Positions 34,501 through 45,558 of a stretch of DNA of 64,000 bases are shown in pieces. Position 1 is the first letter of the stretch; each line of letters starts with the position of its first letter. The DNA lies in assembly GCA_028753945.1 (NCBI GenBank), contig JAPNXP010000005.1, positions 1,550,001 through 1,614,000 on the forward strand, given 5' to 3'. The translations under genes were made by a program, and so were the position numbers. This DNA comes from Hexactinellida sp. DTS-2022. Its lineage: Eukaryota; Porifera; Hexactinellida. The notes beneath the pieces were generated by a model, which saw only the letters and a program-made list of their open reading frames with translations, made no database searches and had not been told where the DNA came from.

Positions 34501-34658
34501 TAACTCTGATCCAAATAGCAACACTTAAAAATTACGTATTAAGCTGATAATATTATTACCGATACACTCCGGATCGCGGAGTAATCATGAAGTTAGTCAA
34601 TTTACAGACAATGGTACCGGTATTCCTTATTATTCGTCCCATTTAATAATTATTGTTA

Positions 34659-35542
34659 CTACTGTATTTCTCGGTCAATTATCCGATTCGGGCAACCAAT
34701 TATCCGATTGGGTCAACCAATTATCCGATTGGGTCAACCAATTATCCGATTCGGGCAACCAATTATCCGATTCGGGCAACCAATTATCCGATTCAAGCAA
34801 TCAACAATTATAGTGATATATTTGATATAATAGTGATAATGAATACAGTTAATTAATATCGGATAAATGATTTATTGGATATATATATTGGATAATGTAG
34901 CTACTAGAGATTTTCAAGGCGTATTGCTCTCGGAACTGTTGCTGTCAATACATGGTAGAACGAATTCAGGCAAGTTGCTGGAGTAATTTGAGCCAAATCA
35001 TTTGGGCATAATTGCAATAGTTTATCTCTCCTTGCACTTACCATAGTTTGGCCCTCAATTGGTATAATTGGTCCTTGAGCGCTGAGAGTTCGTTTTATAT
35101 AGGATTTTAGACTTTGGAAGCACAACTCAATCGGATTCAACTCGCAACTGTATGGAGGGAGGCGTTTCAATTCGATGTGTGAAGGGATGTGTGAAGGGAT
35201 AGAATCATTTGAAATTGCTCTCCCACCTCGTGAAATAGCAACTGTAGATGATGTGGCAGAGTGTTGTCCTGCATCGTATGAACTCGAAGCCATAATTTAT
35301 GATTAATATTTGAATATTAGGAATATATTTATTTCGTATTACTTTGTTTTATACTAATCAACCCAGTATCCTAAATAGATAAACCAATGAAAATCAAAAG
35401 TAATTCCGATCGGATAATTGGTTGACCCAATAGGATAATTGGTTGCCCGAATCGGATAATTGGTTGACCCAATCGGATAATTGGTTGACCCAATCGGATA
35501 ATTGGTTGACCCAATCGGATAATTGACCGAGAAATACAGTAG
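34659..35542 (-). mobile_element. Tc1/mariner-type element with 21-bp subterminal repeats
   Basis: TIRs begin CTACTGTATTTCTCGGTCAA and are mirrored at 35523-35542, flanked by TA (34657-34658, 35543-35544). Inside each end are six to seven tandem 21-bp repeats (CAATTATCCGATTGGGTCAA) in opposite orientation. The centre holds the transposase tail at 34904-35293. 884 bp, internally deleted. Confidence 0.88.
34904..35293 (-). pseudogene. Tc1/IS630-type transposase C-terminus
   Basis: Open frame of 129 codons. The central motif ELKRLPPYSCELNPIELCFQ, then SLKSYIKRTL, is the last part of the DDE catalytic domain: the PPYSPELNPIE box, here with Cys for Pro, which carries the final acidic residue. The two upstream Asp motifs are absent, replaced by a short Ser-rich N-terminus, so the protein cannot catalyse transposition. 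It lies inside the TA-flanked element, consistent with an internally deleted derivative. Confidence 0.82.
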
Positions 35543-35547
35543 TAGTA

Positions 35548-35720
35548 CAGTGGTGTTCGCTTAATAGCAAGTCGCATTTTGCACGAAATTTCCTTGCTAA
35601 TAGGCGAACTTGCTATTAGAGGAACAAATTTAACATTAAATGCTCGCTTGGGGACAAAAAGTAACTTGCTAATAGAGCAATATTGCTATTAGAGCAATTG
35701 CTATTAGGCGAACACTACTG
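35548..35720. mobile_element. pogo-type MITE P, copy 1, TA TSD
   Basis: Ends CAGTGGTGTTCGCTTAATAG and CTATTAGGCGAACACTACTG, with TA on both sides. 173 bp. Nearly identical to 46083-46261 (one substitution and one 6-bp indel seen). Confidence 0.95.
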
Positions 35721-35859
35721 TATATCGAAAAAGTTTATTATGCTTGTATTTCGATGACTTACTAAGGTACACAAAACTAAATTAGTAATACGTCAATAAT
35801 AAGATGAATACACGGAAACTTATACTAGATAGTATCCACTGCATTTAACTAGATATCGA

Positions 35860-36180
35860 TGTAGTCCCAGTTCTAATCTCAGTGCTTTGGTATATTACTC
35901 TTCCGTAGCTCGCCCACAGAACAGAGTTTTATTAATTAAGAGCCCAAATTTTTAGGATGGGTGTCTCATGGGTTACAGATGTGCACCTGTGGCACGATTT
36001 TATATTACATTTGTTTGGACACATTTTTACACCTGTTTAATGTTGTAAAAAGAACAATAAATGGGCCCGAATATTCAATTTATATGATAAAATAGAGAAT
36101 TAAATTATACATCCTTTCACAGTGCACGAATTTTCAAATTGGGCTGTTGTTTGTGCCACAACACAGTGGGAATTTTCAGG
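35860..36180 (+). repeat. partial A-type unit
   Basis: Residual micro-array phrase CCCAGTTCTAATCTCAGTGC, A head (CGCCCACAGAACAGAG) and body to CAAATTGGGCT, where it breaks off. Confidence 0.75.
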
Positions 36181-36815
36181 GGTGTAAGTGGAAATAGGAA
36201 AAAACTATGCTAGATAGAATCTAATGAAGTATTATTGACATATAGGTAATCGGTAGCTGCAAACTGAATGGCAATATCAAAAATGATATATGTAGTCTCC
36301 TAAACTCAGTTCTAGACGATTAATGATAAATCAGTCATAAATTATATTTCAGGTTTGTTAACAAAAATTTATTGTTCAACCATGATAATTGATTATAATT
36401 CTTGAAACTGATATAATTTTTCAAAAATCGTCAAAATCCTAATATATTATGTTTAAAAGTCATTAGATGACCCCAGTCGCGCCCTTTCGCGCATCTAGAA
36501 TACTTTTTAATCTGAAGGTATCATCACAACCTTTCATTTAAAATGTAAAATCAATGGCGCATGATGGCTCTCAAAAGTTCTTGAACAATATTGGAAATTA
36601 GTAAATGCGTCCGAATCATAAAATTCTGGTCGAAATGTATTATAATTTGACTATATAGGAAGTTAAAATGTATTCAAGTACATTGATTTCAATACATGCC
36701 AAAGACAATGTAAACTTCGTGATAAAGCTAACTTGAATATTTCATCAACATAATATAATTTGTTGAATTTTGTACGACTTTGATACTGCAATTCGGAAAC
36801 CACAAAAATTGCTTT
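36181..36815. other. intronic DNA, nothing recognised
   Basis: AT-rich, non-coding. Confidence 0.4.
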
Positions 36816-36817
36816 TT

Positions 36818-37400
36818 TACTGTGCCGACTATACTATAGTATAGTGGCCCAGTATTGGTCTTAGTGCCTTGGTTATTATTATCCTTCCGTATCCTCTCCA
36901 CAGAACAGTATTTTATTAACTAAGAACTGAAAATTTCAGGATAGGTGTCTCATGGGTTACAGATGTGCACCTGGGGTCACGATTTATTAATTTCGACTTG
37001 GGAAAATTTTTAACGGGACTTTTAGCTTTTTTTGTCCAACAAGAAAATAAATGCAATAACAAGAAAACTTTTATAATCATTAGTATCAGAAAAGTATTTT
37101 GAAACTGATAGCTCTTCACGATTTTATTAATCCGTCCTCATTTTCCTGATAATTAGGCTCGAAGTTGCCACAATTCACCCTTAACTTTCTAAAATCGTAA
37201 ATTCATTAATATTCAGTTATGCATTATTGCGTGGTTTCGATGAAGATCTAGTATTTATGAATAATTCAATTAGATTCAGTATTATTTCGATTCAAGTTAT
37301 TGTTGATATTATAATTACAATAAAGAATTCTAGTATATCTGAAAAATTAATTTATATTCAATAGCTATTACTATACAAATCAATTTCTGATATCATAGTT
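36818..37400 (+). repeat. micro-array unit plus C-type unit
   Basis: One array unit (CTGTGCCGAC, ACTATACTATAGTATAGT), an A head, then at about 36985 a switch to C-type body (TTCGACTTGGGAAAATTTTT, GATAATTAGGCTCGAAGTTG). The C body recurs inverted at 53280-53850. Confidence 0.8.
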
Positions 37401-37599
37401 ACAATAATTTATTCTATTTATATGAATAATTCAATTTGATTCAATAGCTGTTGCTATATAAATCGAATTCTAAATACAATAGTTGTATTGATGTTTTCTT
37501 CTATATGAAAATTCGATTTCACTCAACAGTTATTCAATTTCAGAACGATTTCTGATATTCAAACAATGGATTAATGAGATGGAATTTCTATTTGTAGAA

Positions 37600-38408
37600 A
37601 TATTTGTCTATGTGTGTGCTTGATGCCCGAAATGTATTAGAGTGTAAGGGGGGGGGTTTATAACGCATTTATTTCAAGTTGTAATAATTATATTGATTGA
37701 ACTTGTGAGATCGAGTAGGATTCGATTTTCTAATTGAAAATTATGATTATATATTCCATAACAACGACAAATTATGTGAATATATTTCCTTATTCAAGAA
37801 TCTCTTATACAATATGAATATACTGACATAATTAATTATAATTAATTCCTTTTGTATTTAATTATAGACGGTTCCAATTGGATTATTGGGGTTATCGAGT
37901 AAGTGGAATTCTAATAATATAGTGAAATTCAATTTAAATTAATAATAATTGCAAATAATTGAACTTAATTTATTTTGCTGTATATAATAATGGTGTTAAA
38001 TAATTAATACATTAAGTAAATTTTTATACTAATTAGCTAAAGTTCATTAATCTCAGAGATGATACAAGATAGAAACAAACTTTCAATTTATCAATTGGTC
38101 CTTATGCCAGGTACCACCTATACAAGTGGGTCTTGACACCTTGAGGTGATCATGACATCGTCAAAAAAATGTATTTTACAATTTCGTGAATTGAATAATT
38201 CGCATGGGTTGGTTGGAGTTGGGTGAATACCCAACACGCACTTTAAAAATGCTGAGTCATCACAGATTATATTCTACTGAAACTTGAATATCTCTCAAAT
38301 GAAGTGAGCTAAATAGAAACTTCCACCACTCTAAGGGTCGTAGCCTTCTGAAACACCTTTCAGAAATAATTTAACACCTTTATAGTGATGATGACTTGGC
38401 GAAAAAAA
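37600..38408 (+). repeat. hairpin-family unit, A/D chimera (plus)
   Basis: Begins with the D phrase GATGCCCGAAATGTATTAGA, joins A-type body near 37680 (TTATATTGATTGAACTTGTG), and ends with the standard pre-hairpin segment. Confidence 0.78.
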
Positions 38409-38527
38409 AATTCAAAATTGCAGCCTGTGCCGACAGCATGTTCCATTGGAGGCACTATCAATAAACCACCAACAAAATATAGTGCCACCAAAGGTACATG
38501 CGTCGGCACAGGCTGCAATTTTGAATT
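38409..38527. repeat. 119-bp hairpin H12 with compensatory change
   Basis: AATTCAAAATTG faces CAATTTTGAATT: the C:G pair of the consensus is T:A in both arms. Confidence 0.95.
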
Positions 38528-39125
38528 TTTTAGAATTGTTGTAACATGATGATCTCATTACACATAACTCTTGATCTTGAATATTTATCAGCACAATAAA
38601 TTGGATTTTTAGGTTCATGTATGCTGAAAACGATGTCAATAATATAGAGTCAATCTGAGGCGCTCGAAAAATGCTCTATTTCCACTTGTTTGCCCACTGT
38701 GTGCATGCACAATTGAGTTGCAAATTTCCTTTGTTTACTAACACTTCAGTCCAATTAAAAGTGTTAAATCTAATTCTATTGTTTCAACTTGTAATAATTA
38801 TATTGATTCCACTTGTGAGATCGAGTAGCCTTCTATTTTCTAATTGAAGACTAAGATTATATATTCCAAAACAACGTCAGATTATGTGAGTATACGTATT
38901 TCATTCTGCAAGAATACTCTACTATTAATTTACTGATGTATTTAATTCTAATTAATTTAGTCTTTATGTAACATATAAAGATGCTAGTACCAATTTGTTT
39001 ATAGGGGTTATCGGGTATGCGAATTTAAAGCAGGTGCACATCTGCAATCCATGAGACACATATCCTGAAATTTAGGGCTCTTAGTTAATTAATTAAACTC
39101 TGTTCTTCGGAGAATATACGGAAGG
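38528..39125. repeat. A-type fragments, mixed orientation
   Basis: About 110 bp of unique sequence, then a plus-oriented A body from 38700 (CAATTGAGTTGCAAATTTCC) to about 39030. It then flips to an inverted head (GGTGCACATCTGCAATCCAT) at 39030-39120. Confidence 0.7.
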
Positions 39126-39134
39126 AAAACGAAC

Positions 39135-39645
39135 CAAGGCAGTAAGACTAGAACTGGCTACCATACTATACTATAGTCGGCACAATATTATTATCATTAT
39201 TATAACTAACCAAGGCAGTCATTTCAATCCTGGGCCACTATACTATAGTACAGTGAAAACATCCAAGGCAGTGAGAATAGAACTTGGCCACTATATCATA
39301 GTATAGTCGGCACCAGGGCCGGATTAACCCATTGGCAACCGGGGCAACTGCCCCGGGGCCTCCACCACCAAAGTTGTACTTCATGTTTCACTGGACAATT
39401 GTAGTGGAAGGAGTTAGGGGCCTCCACCTCTGTTAATCCGGCCCTGGTCGGCACAGTCAAAAACATCCAAGGCAGTGATTTCAATCTGGGCCACTATACT
39501 ATAATAAGGTCGGAACAATAAAAAGATCCAAGGCAGTGAGATTAGAACTGTGCCACTATACTATACTATAGTAGACACAGTAAATCCAAGGCAGTGAGAT
39601 TAGAACTAGGACACTATACGATGGTAAAGTCGGCACAGTAAATGC
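39135..39645 (-). repeat. decayed palindromic micro-array, about 6 units, with hAT inside
   Basis: Units of AAGGCAGTGAGATTAGAACT plus GCCACTATACTATACTATAG plus GTCGGCACAGTA, many with broken palindromes. A hAT MITE at 39314-39446 is inserted in one GTCGGCAC. Confidence 0.85.
39314..39446. mobile_element. hAT MITE, 133 bp, TSD GTCGGCAC
   Basis: TIRs CAGGGCCGGATTAAC / GTTAATCCGGCCCTG. The duplicated GTCGGCAC (39306-39313, 39447-39454) is part of the micro-array motif itself. Confidence 0.95.
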
Positions 39646-39770
39646 TAGACAAAACATCAAAGAAGAGTAGAAGGTTTAAAAGAAAACCTACGACCGCAAA
39701 GTCAAACGCAACAGGTGGGATGATACGTCAATTTTATCATTCACTTTGCTATTGTAATTATAATTAAAAA

Positions 39771-39886
39771 AATCAAAAATTGCAGCTGTGCCTACGCATG
39801 TTCCTTTGGTGGCACTATATTTTGTTGGTTTTTTATATATAGTGCCTCCAAAGGAACATGCTGTCGGCACAGGCTGCAATTTCATT
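39771..39886. repeat. hairpin H13
   Basis: 116 bp, shortened arms (TTGCAGCTGTGCCTACGCATG). Confidence 0.88.
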
Positions 39887-40106
39887 TTTTTTTCGCCAAG
39901 TCATCAACGCCTCAAGATGTCAAGAAGAAATATAATTATCGCAAGTTGAAACAATAGTGTAAGATTTAACAAGTTGAATCAATATAATAATCACGAGTCG
40001 AAACAATAGAATTAAATATACGTAATACTTTAATTAAACTGAAGTGTTAGTAAACAAAGGAAATTTGCAACTCAATTGTGGCACAAACGAAGCCCAATTT
40101 AAAGAA
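39887..40106 (-). repeat. fragment of A/B unit between hairpins H13 and H14
   Basis: Tail phrase CGCCAAGTCATCAACGCCTC, then a jump to A-type TTGAATCAATATAATAATCA and CAATTGTGGCACAAACGAAG. Confidence 0.7.
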
Positions 40107-40224
40107 AATCCAAAATTGCAGCCTGTGCCGACGCATGTTCCTTTGGTGGCATTATATTTTGTTGGTTGTTTATTGATAGTGCCTCCAAAGGAACATGCTG
40201 TCGCACAGGCTGCAATTTTGGATT
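40107..40224. repeat. hairpin H14
   Basis: 118 bp, consensus arms with one deleted base (GTCGCACAGG). Confidence 0.93.
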
Positions 40225-40955
40225 TTTTTTACGCCCAGTCATCAACGTCTTAAGGCGTCAAGAACCATTTGTTAATTGGTCCGAGTCACAAGGAAAGGTA
40301 GATAAATTTGAAGTTTGTTTCTATCATAAACCTTCTTGAGTTTAATCCCATTCATTCATATGTATTAATACTAGTTATATTATTAGTTAATTATATTAGC
40401 AATGTTATCCACGGTGAGTTGTGTCGAGTCAACAAATTCCTCATATTATTATATTTCATTTAATCCATTGTATAGTAATATACTACAATTAAATAGAAGC
40501 CAGTTGGAATTTATAAGTTAAATCAATATAATTATCGCAAGTAGAAACAATAGAGTAGGATTTAACAAGTTAAATCAATATAATTATTACAAGTTGAAAT
40601 AATAGAATTAGATTTCACAGTTTACTGAAATTGAAGTGTGAGTAAACAAAGAAATTTCAATCCCCATTTATGGGAGAAATTAAACCCTTTATTGAAAGTT
40701 TTCTTCTCCCATCAGACGCAGAATTTTATGATAAATTCAAAAGTGAAATAAAAATTGGGGGTTTAGTAAACATTTTTTGAGTTATGGACCAGACAAATTT
40801 TGAAAGGTGTTAAAAATGTGTCCAAAATGTGTCAATCAAAAAAGTAACCCCAGGTGCAAATTAGACGGTCCCATCGCACCTACATGCCAATTTTCAGCCC
40901 ATCAACTATAAAGCTCTGGCCAGGGCACCGTTTAAGGAGAAATAATAAAAATAAT
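40225..40955 (-). repeat. hairpin-family unit, B type (minus)
   Basis: Complete B unit in minus orientation, ending with the inverted B head GCTCTGGCCAGGGCACCG. Confidence 0.85.
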
Positions 40956-40964
40956 AATACTAAT

Positions 40965-41429
40965 ATTAAAGGCAGTCATTTCAATACTGGGCCACTATAC
41001 TAAAGTATAGTCGGCACAGTAATAATAATAATAAAGGCAGTGATTTCAATACTGGGCCACTATACTATAGTATAGTCGGCACAGTAAAAAAAATAATAAA
41101 GGCAGTGATTCCAATACTGGGCCACTATACTATAGTATAGTCGGCACATTAATAACTAACCAAAACACTAAGATTAGAACTGGGCCACTATACTATAGTA
41201 TAGTCGGCACAGTAATAATATACCAAAGCACTAAGATCAGAACTGGGCCACTATACTATACTATAGTCGGCACAGTAATAACTAACCAAAGGACTAAGAT
41301 TAGAACTGGGCCACTATACTATAGTATAGTCGGCACATTAATAACTAACCAAAACACTAAGAGCAATACTGGGCCACTATACTATAGTATAGTCAGCACA
41401 GTAATAAAGGCAGTGATTCCAATACTGGG
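40965..41429 (-). repeat. palindromic micro-array, 8 units (minus)
   Basis: Seven complete units and the first half of an eighth, each GGGCCACTATACTATAGTAT plus AGTCGGCACA. The eighth is split by the TIR element at 41430-42533; its other half is at 42534-42562. One unit reads CTATACTATACTATAG, a slipped palindrome. Confidence 0.93.
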
Positions 41430-42533
41430 CTGTCACGAAAAAATTGGTCCGGGCCAAAAATGGTCCGGGACCAATTTTGGCCTGCCATAAATGGTCCTAG
41501 CTTGCTAAAATAGGTCCGGCCTAAACTTTTTGCTAGATCGCACTAAAGTTGCTATAACAAACCTCCCACTAGTGCGAAATTGTATAGGACAATCAATTAT
41601 TAAATTGAAAATGTATCTTTTTCTAATTGTCTACTATGGTTCAAGGGAAAAAGGAGTCCCTTATAAGTATGAAGGCATGAATAATAGTGAAAAGAATTGG
41701 TTTTGTAATTGTGATATATGGAGTTACGGTGTAAAGAATCAACTTAGTAATTGTGTATTATTGACTATTGTGAAAACATTTGCATCTCTATGTATTCTTG
41801 TGTTGATCAGGGGCGGCGCCAGATGGGGGGCAGGGGGGCAGCCGCCCCCCCTAATAAAAATCCTGCCCCCCCTACGGGGGGGCAGGATTTAGTGTATTCT
41901 CAAGTTAAAATTATATGTGATAAATTCGCCCATGATAATCCCAAAGCTCATTCCCCTGGACACATGTCTAGAGGCTCTATTGTCTAAAAATTTTAGCTCG
42001 CTCGCTACGCTCGCTCAATTTTCATCAAAAAATAAACATATTATTATCGTATATCTCGTTTAGTTGCATCGGCGCACCCCAAAAGTAGCAAATAAAAATT
42101 TATTAACAGTATTTGTGATAATTATTTTCTTCAAAAATAACATTATTTGTAATACAATGCATATCTAGTAAGTGATTTCAAAAAATCACAGGATTTTCGA
42201 TGAAGTCCAAAATCCCTGGATAGTTTCCAAGTATGACAAGTTCATCGTAGCTCCATTGTTTTCAGATAAATTCTGACAGATGGAAAAGCTGCCCCCCTGA
42301 AAAATTGGTTGCCCCCCCAGTTCGAAAATCCTGGCGCCGCCCCTGGTGTTGATGAATGATAAAAAGCTCTATGATTATTGTCTTGGAATGGCTGCCAAAA
42401 CTGGTTCGGCGGGGACCACCTTTGGCCAATGGGGACCGCCTTTGGCGACCAAAGCTAGTCCGACCGGACCATTTATGGACGGCCAAAATTGGACCCGGAC
42501 CACTTTTGACCCGGACCAATTTTGGCGTGACAG
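41430..42533. mobile_element. GGTCC-rich TIR element, 1.1 kb
   Basis: Left CTGTCACGAAAAAATTGGTC and right GACCAATTTTGGCGTGACAG are inverted. Subterminal TTGGTCCGGGCC / GGACCATTTATGG boxes are also mirrored. Comparison with intact micro-array units suggests a 2-bp (GG) duplication. No transposase. Confidence 0.82.
41808..42345. mobile_element. hAT element, 538 bp, TSD GTGTTGAT (nested)
   Basis: TIRs CAGGGGCGGCGCCAG / CTGGCGCCGCCCCTG. The perfect duplication GTGTTGAT is at 41800-41807 and 42346-42353. Contains GCTCGCTCGCTACGCTCGCT. Non-coding. Confidence 0.95.
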
Positions 42534-42562
42534 GGCCACTATACTATATATAGCATGCACAG

Positions 42563-43600
42563 TAAAAACATTTTTCAGAATTCCTTTCATATTTCAAATG
42601 TATTGTGTTCATTGTTCTTCTTTGAATCTCGACGTAAATCTTATGAAACACAAATGAGTATGTGATAACATCATGTGATGTTCAAAAATTGTAGCCCTAG
42701 GTGTTTGAATGTGTCATTGCGAAAGTTCTGTTTCAATTGCGCAACTTCCGAACGCGAACTTCTCATTGTGCAATTCATTGAGTGTACTTTTTTTAGGTCA
42801 GAATTTGAAGAAAGTAAAGAGAAAGTAAAGAGACTCCCAGGAACAAAAGAAGCAAAGAAATACTTAGGCCAATATTCAGTAGAGAATTCACACCAAGCCA
42901 CCTCTTAGCACGAACCCAACAGCAAAAAAATAACAAAATTACCTCTCTATCTCTCTCGAAAATATAACTCACGCAAACAACCGGTAAGTTAACTTTGGTT
43001 GATTGTTTACGCTCTTACTAATGACTCATTCCTATTTACACCAACGAAAAATCATTTTCCCAACATCACACCAACTGGATTTTCTATTTCGCATGCAATT
43101 GGTAACTAATTTCGATTGTTTACTGCTATATTTAAAAACGCGTTATTAACAAGATGGCCATGATATTTCTACATACTGTTCGAACTGTTTAATCGTAAAA
43201 TCTTAAAACACACTTTATTTGAATTCATTGAGAACCATTTGAGGAGAGCCTGACTTTAGGAGCCTGAAGAAATCTATGAAATCCCTGAACAACGAGGAAC
43301 AGAAGAACACTAACCACTATAAAATCTCAAGTATTAACAGCCCTGAACAACCGTACCTATCTAACCTCACTAGTCACTACATAAAACGCTCGCAATCAAA
43401 GCTGAATCACTAAACATCACTAAAATCTCTATACGATTACCATCCATTGGATGAACTTGATTTTACGACCAAAGAAACAATCGCCATCGCTACCGCTAAT
43501 TGGTATACAACGAACATCGCAATAACCATCCCTGCAACGATCTAATACAAATCAGAAAAGACTATGATTATCCACTCGCAGTTCTGTTACCTGTTGTGAT
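42563..43600. other. intronic DNA, weak coding-like scraps
   Basis: Short broken frames only (for example RPIFSREFTPSHLLARTQQQ near 42870). No recognisable domain. Confidence 0.3.
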
Positions 43601-44340
43601 TCAGTAAATAAATCACCTAAGCATCAAGTAGAAGAGATAATTACCATCGAGACCAATCCATTACCATCTAACCATCTGAATACCATCACACAGATTGCAT
43701 CACTACCAATAGCATATCCTATGTGGGGGGAGCACAATGACATCATGCAATCCAATACCTGCTCAGTGGACAACATCCTAGCCATCCTCAGTTCTAAGAA
43801 AGCAAACATACTCGAAGCACCGAACTTAATTGGAACCTAACCAACTGACACCAAATTTTACCATCTGTTTCAAATTGGCAGCTAGTAATAAATTCGAAGA
43901 ACTGCGAGATAATATTGCCAAACAACCTGGGCTGGAAATTCAATATGATTCAACTGGTTTGATGCGGCTAGTTTACAATGCAATGTTTGTTGTTGAAACT
44001 GATGGTAAATTGTTGGTCGATTTCAGATATTAATACTTGTTTGCTTCGTGGTAGAATGTGTCCAATTTCAACTGTTAACAGTATAGGAATGGTTTGAAAA
44101 TGCCCAGATAACCTCTCACAGATTGCATCACTTGATCCACAGGACCTACATTTAGTTGGAATGAGTTTCGGTTTATTTAAGACTCCAGATTAGTGAATAC
44201 GCTGCCAATATTTCCTATCATAGTCGTGGTGTTAATGATGTTGGTGCAGTGGTGACATTTGAAGTTGGTAATGTATCTGTCGTTGCAATAGACTTTCTGC
44301 TCTTAGCAATTGAATGATGTGCCTTCTGATCCAAAAAAAT
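43601..44340 (+). pseudogene. unrecognised transposon-type protein remnant
   Basis: Around 43620-43828 one frame reads through about 69 codons with the phrase MWGEHNDIMQSNTCSVDNIL, then stops. A second frame continues at 43839-44033 (FKLAASNKFEELRDNIAKQP, then MRLVYNAMFVVETDGKLLVD). Further pieces lie to about 44310 (SRGVNDVGAVVTFEVGNVSV) in other frames. The protein-like composition across linked frames argues for a decayed gene. The SNTCSVDN phrase resembles a cysteine-protease-like start motif seen in some transposon proteins, but I do not recognise the family. Not part of the myosin gene, which is on the other strand. Confidence 0.45.
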
Positions 44341-44524
44341 TGTATGATTGCAGTGTCGCAATGTTAACTACTTACTAGCTAACTAGTTAAGCTTAATAAG
44401 AAATTTCTCGTATTTAGGCAAATTCCACTTGTTATGTAGAACTAAATGTATCAATTTAGCCAAGACATGAATTTACCCCGTTTCATGCAACAAGTCTTAT
44501 TTCCGTTAAACGGGCTATTCAAAA

Positions 44525-44632
44525 TATGTTACTGTCTGGTGAAGCCATGAAGTAGAATTTGGAATTCGACTAGCCCCGTAGGGGCGACGTCGAATTGGAA
44601 TTCTACAAATGGCGTAACCAGACAATAACATG
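44525..44632. repeat. 108-bp imperfect palindrome
   Basis: The arm from ATGTTACTGTCTGGTGAAGC is mirrored by GCGTAACCAGACAATAACAT. The centre GCCCCGTAGGGGC is itself a hairpin. Interior blocks AGAATTTGGAATTCGAC / GTCGAATTGGAATTCT pair. Isolated from the other hairpin family. Confidence 0.85.
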
Positions 44633-44639
44633 TAAGGCG

Positions 44640-45009
44640 TTCCCACCCTCCCAACCCGAAGGAGAAAGTGGAGCGCAACTGATTATATACTATCTATCTA
44701 CCTGGGTGGTATGTTTTTACTATTTCATTGTCAAAACAATAGATTTATTAAAATTGCGACACGAATATCTGTTCCAATCTAATATTCGTTCAATCATTTC
44801 GAACGATTATTCGGTATATTTGATTCAGCCCCACTACAATTCAGGTTACACTGCACTGTAGATACGGAAAATTATGTGATTGGACCAATTTTCAAACGAC
44901 AGTCAACATCCATTAATTTGGTCGAATTTATCGAACATATTTTAATTGGACAAATCGACTGTAATAAAAAAAGAGAAAATTCCAAATATATTCAACTTTT
45001 TACTGACAC
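44640..45009. other. intronic DNA, nothing recognised
   Basis: Two overlapping plus frames of 60-90 codons exist but match nothing and show no domain. Confidence 0.35.
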
Positions 45010-45240
45010 TCAAATTAAAAAAAACCCTCACAGACCGGATGGGAGTGTGCTCCTTCTGATTGCACTTCCCCAATGTATAATTTAACTAGAATTTCAATAT
45101 TCAAATTTCATTTCATCTTGTGTAATATAATTTAATTAACGTTTGAATTGTGAAGACTTCAAATGTTTAAATTAATTAAAGATTAATTATTACAAATAGA
45201 AATTAGGAATACGTGTAGTATTTACGTTACTATTTTGAAT
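45010..45240. repeat. interspersed repeat G, copy 2 (inverted)
   Basis: Reverse complement of 28490-28710 over GATGGGAGTGTG, ATTTCAATATTCAAATTTCA and TTACTATTTTGAATAAT. Confidence 0.65.
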
Positions 45241-45272
45241 AATCTATACTATTAAAACACAAGCCTGTTGTT

Positions 45273-45558
45273 CAGGGCCGGATTACCCAATAAGCTAACT
45301 AAGCAATAGCTTGGGGGCCTCCAGGGGCGGATTGGGCCGGTGGATCGATGGGCTGTGGATCGATGGGCGGTAGATCGGTGGGCCGGTGGATTCGGGCAGT
45401 GGGCCAGTTTCGCGAATTTGCCAGGGCCGCCTAAGTAGCCCAATCCGCCCCTGGGGGCCTCCACAGGTTTGGGGGCTTACAGGCCCTATAAAATCATTGG
45501 GTAGGGCCTCCGACACTCATTTAGCTTAGGGGCCTCAACATACCTTAGTCCGGCCCTG
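45273..45558. mobile_element. hAT MITE (outer), TSD CTGTTGTT
   Basis: TIRs CAGGGCCGGATTACC / TAGTCCGGCCCTG. The perfect CTGTTGTT is at 45265-45272 and 45559-45566. It contains a second hAT MITE. Same TIR family as 39314-39446. Confidence 0.95.
45322..45453. mobile_element. hAT MITE (nested), TSD GGGGCCTC
   Basis: TIRs CAGGGGCGGATTGGG / CCCAATCCGCCCCTG. The perfect GGGGCCTC is at 45314-45321 and 45454-45461. The interior carries three GATCGATGGGC-like repeats. Confidence 0.95.

Noticed and set aside
34675..34800. Regular 21-bp repeats resembling a CRISPR array
   Set aside because: No spacers; the repeats are contiguous, mirrored at the other end of a TA-flanked transposon, and the DNA is eukaryotic.
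42346..42657. Frames over the GGTCC-rich element end
   Set aside because: They overlap on both strands and follow the repeated TIR sequence; no domain.
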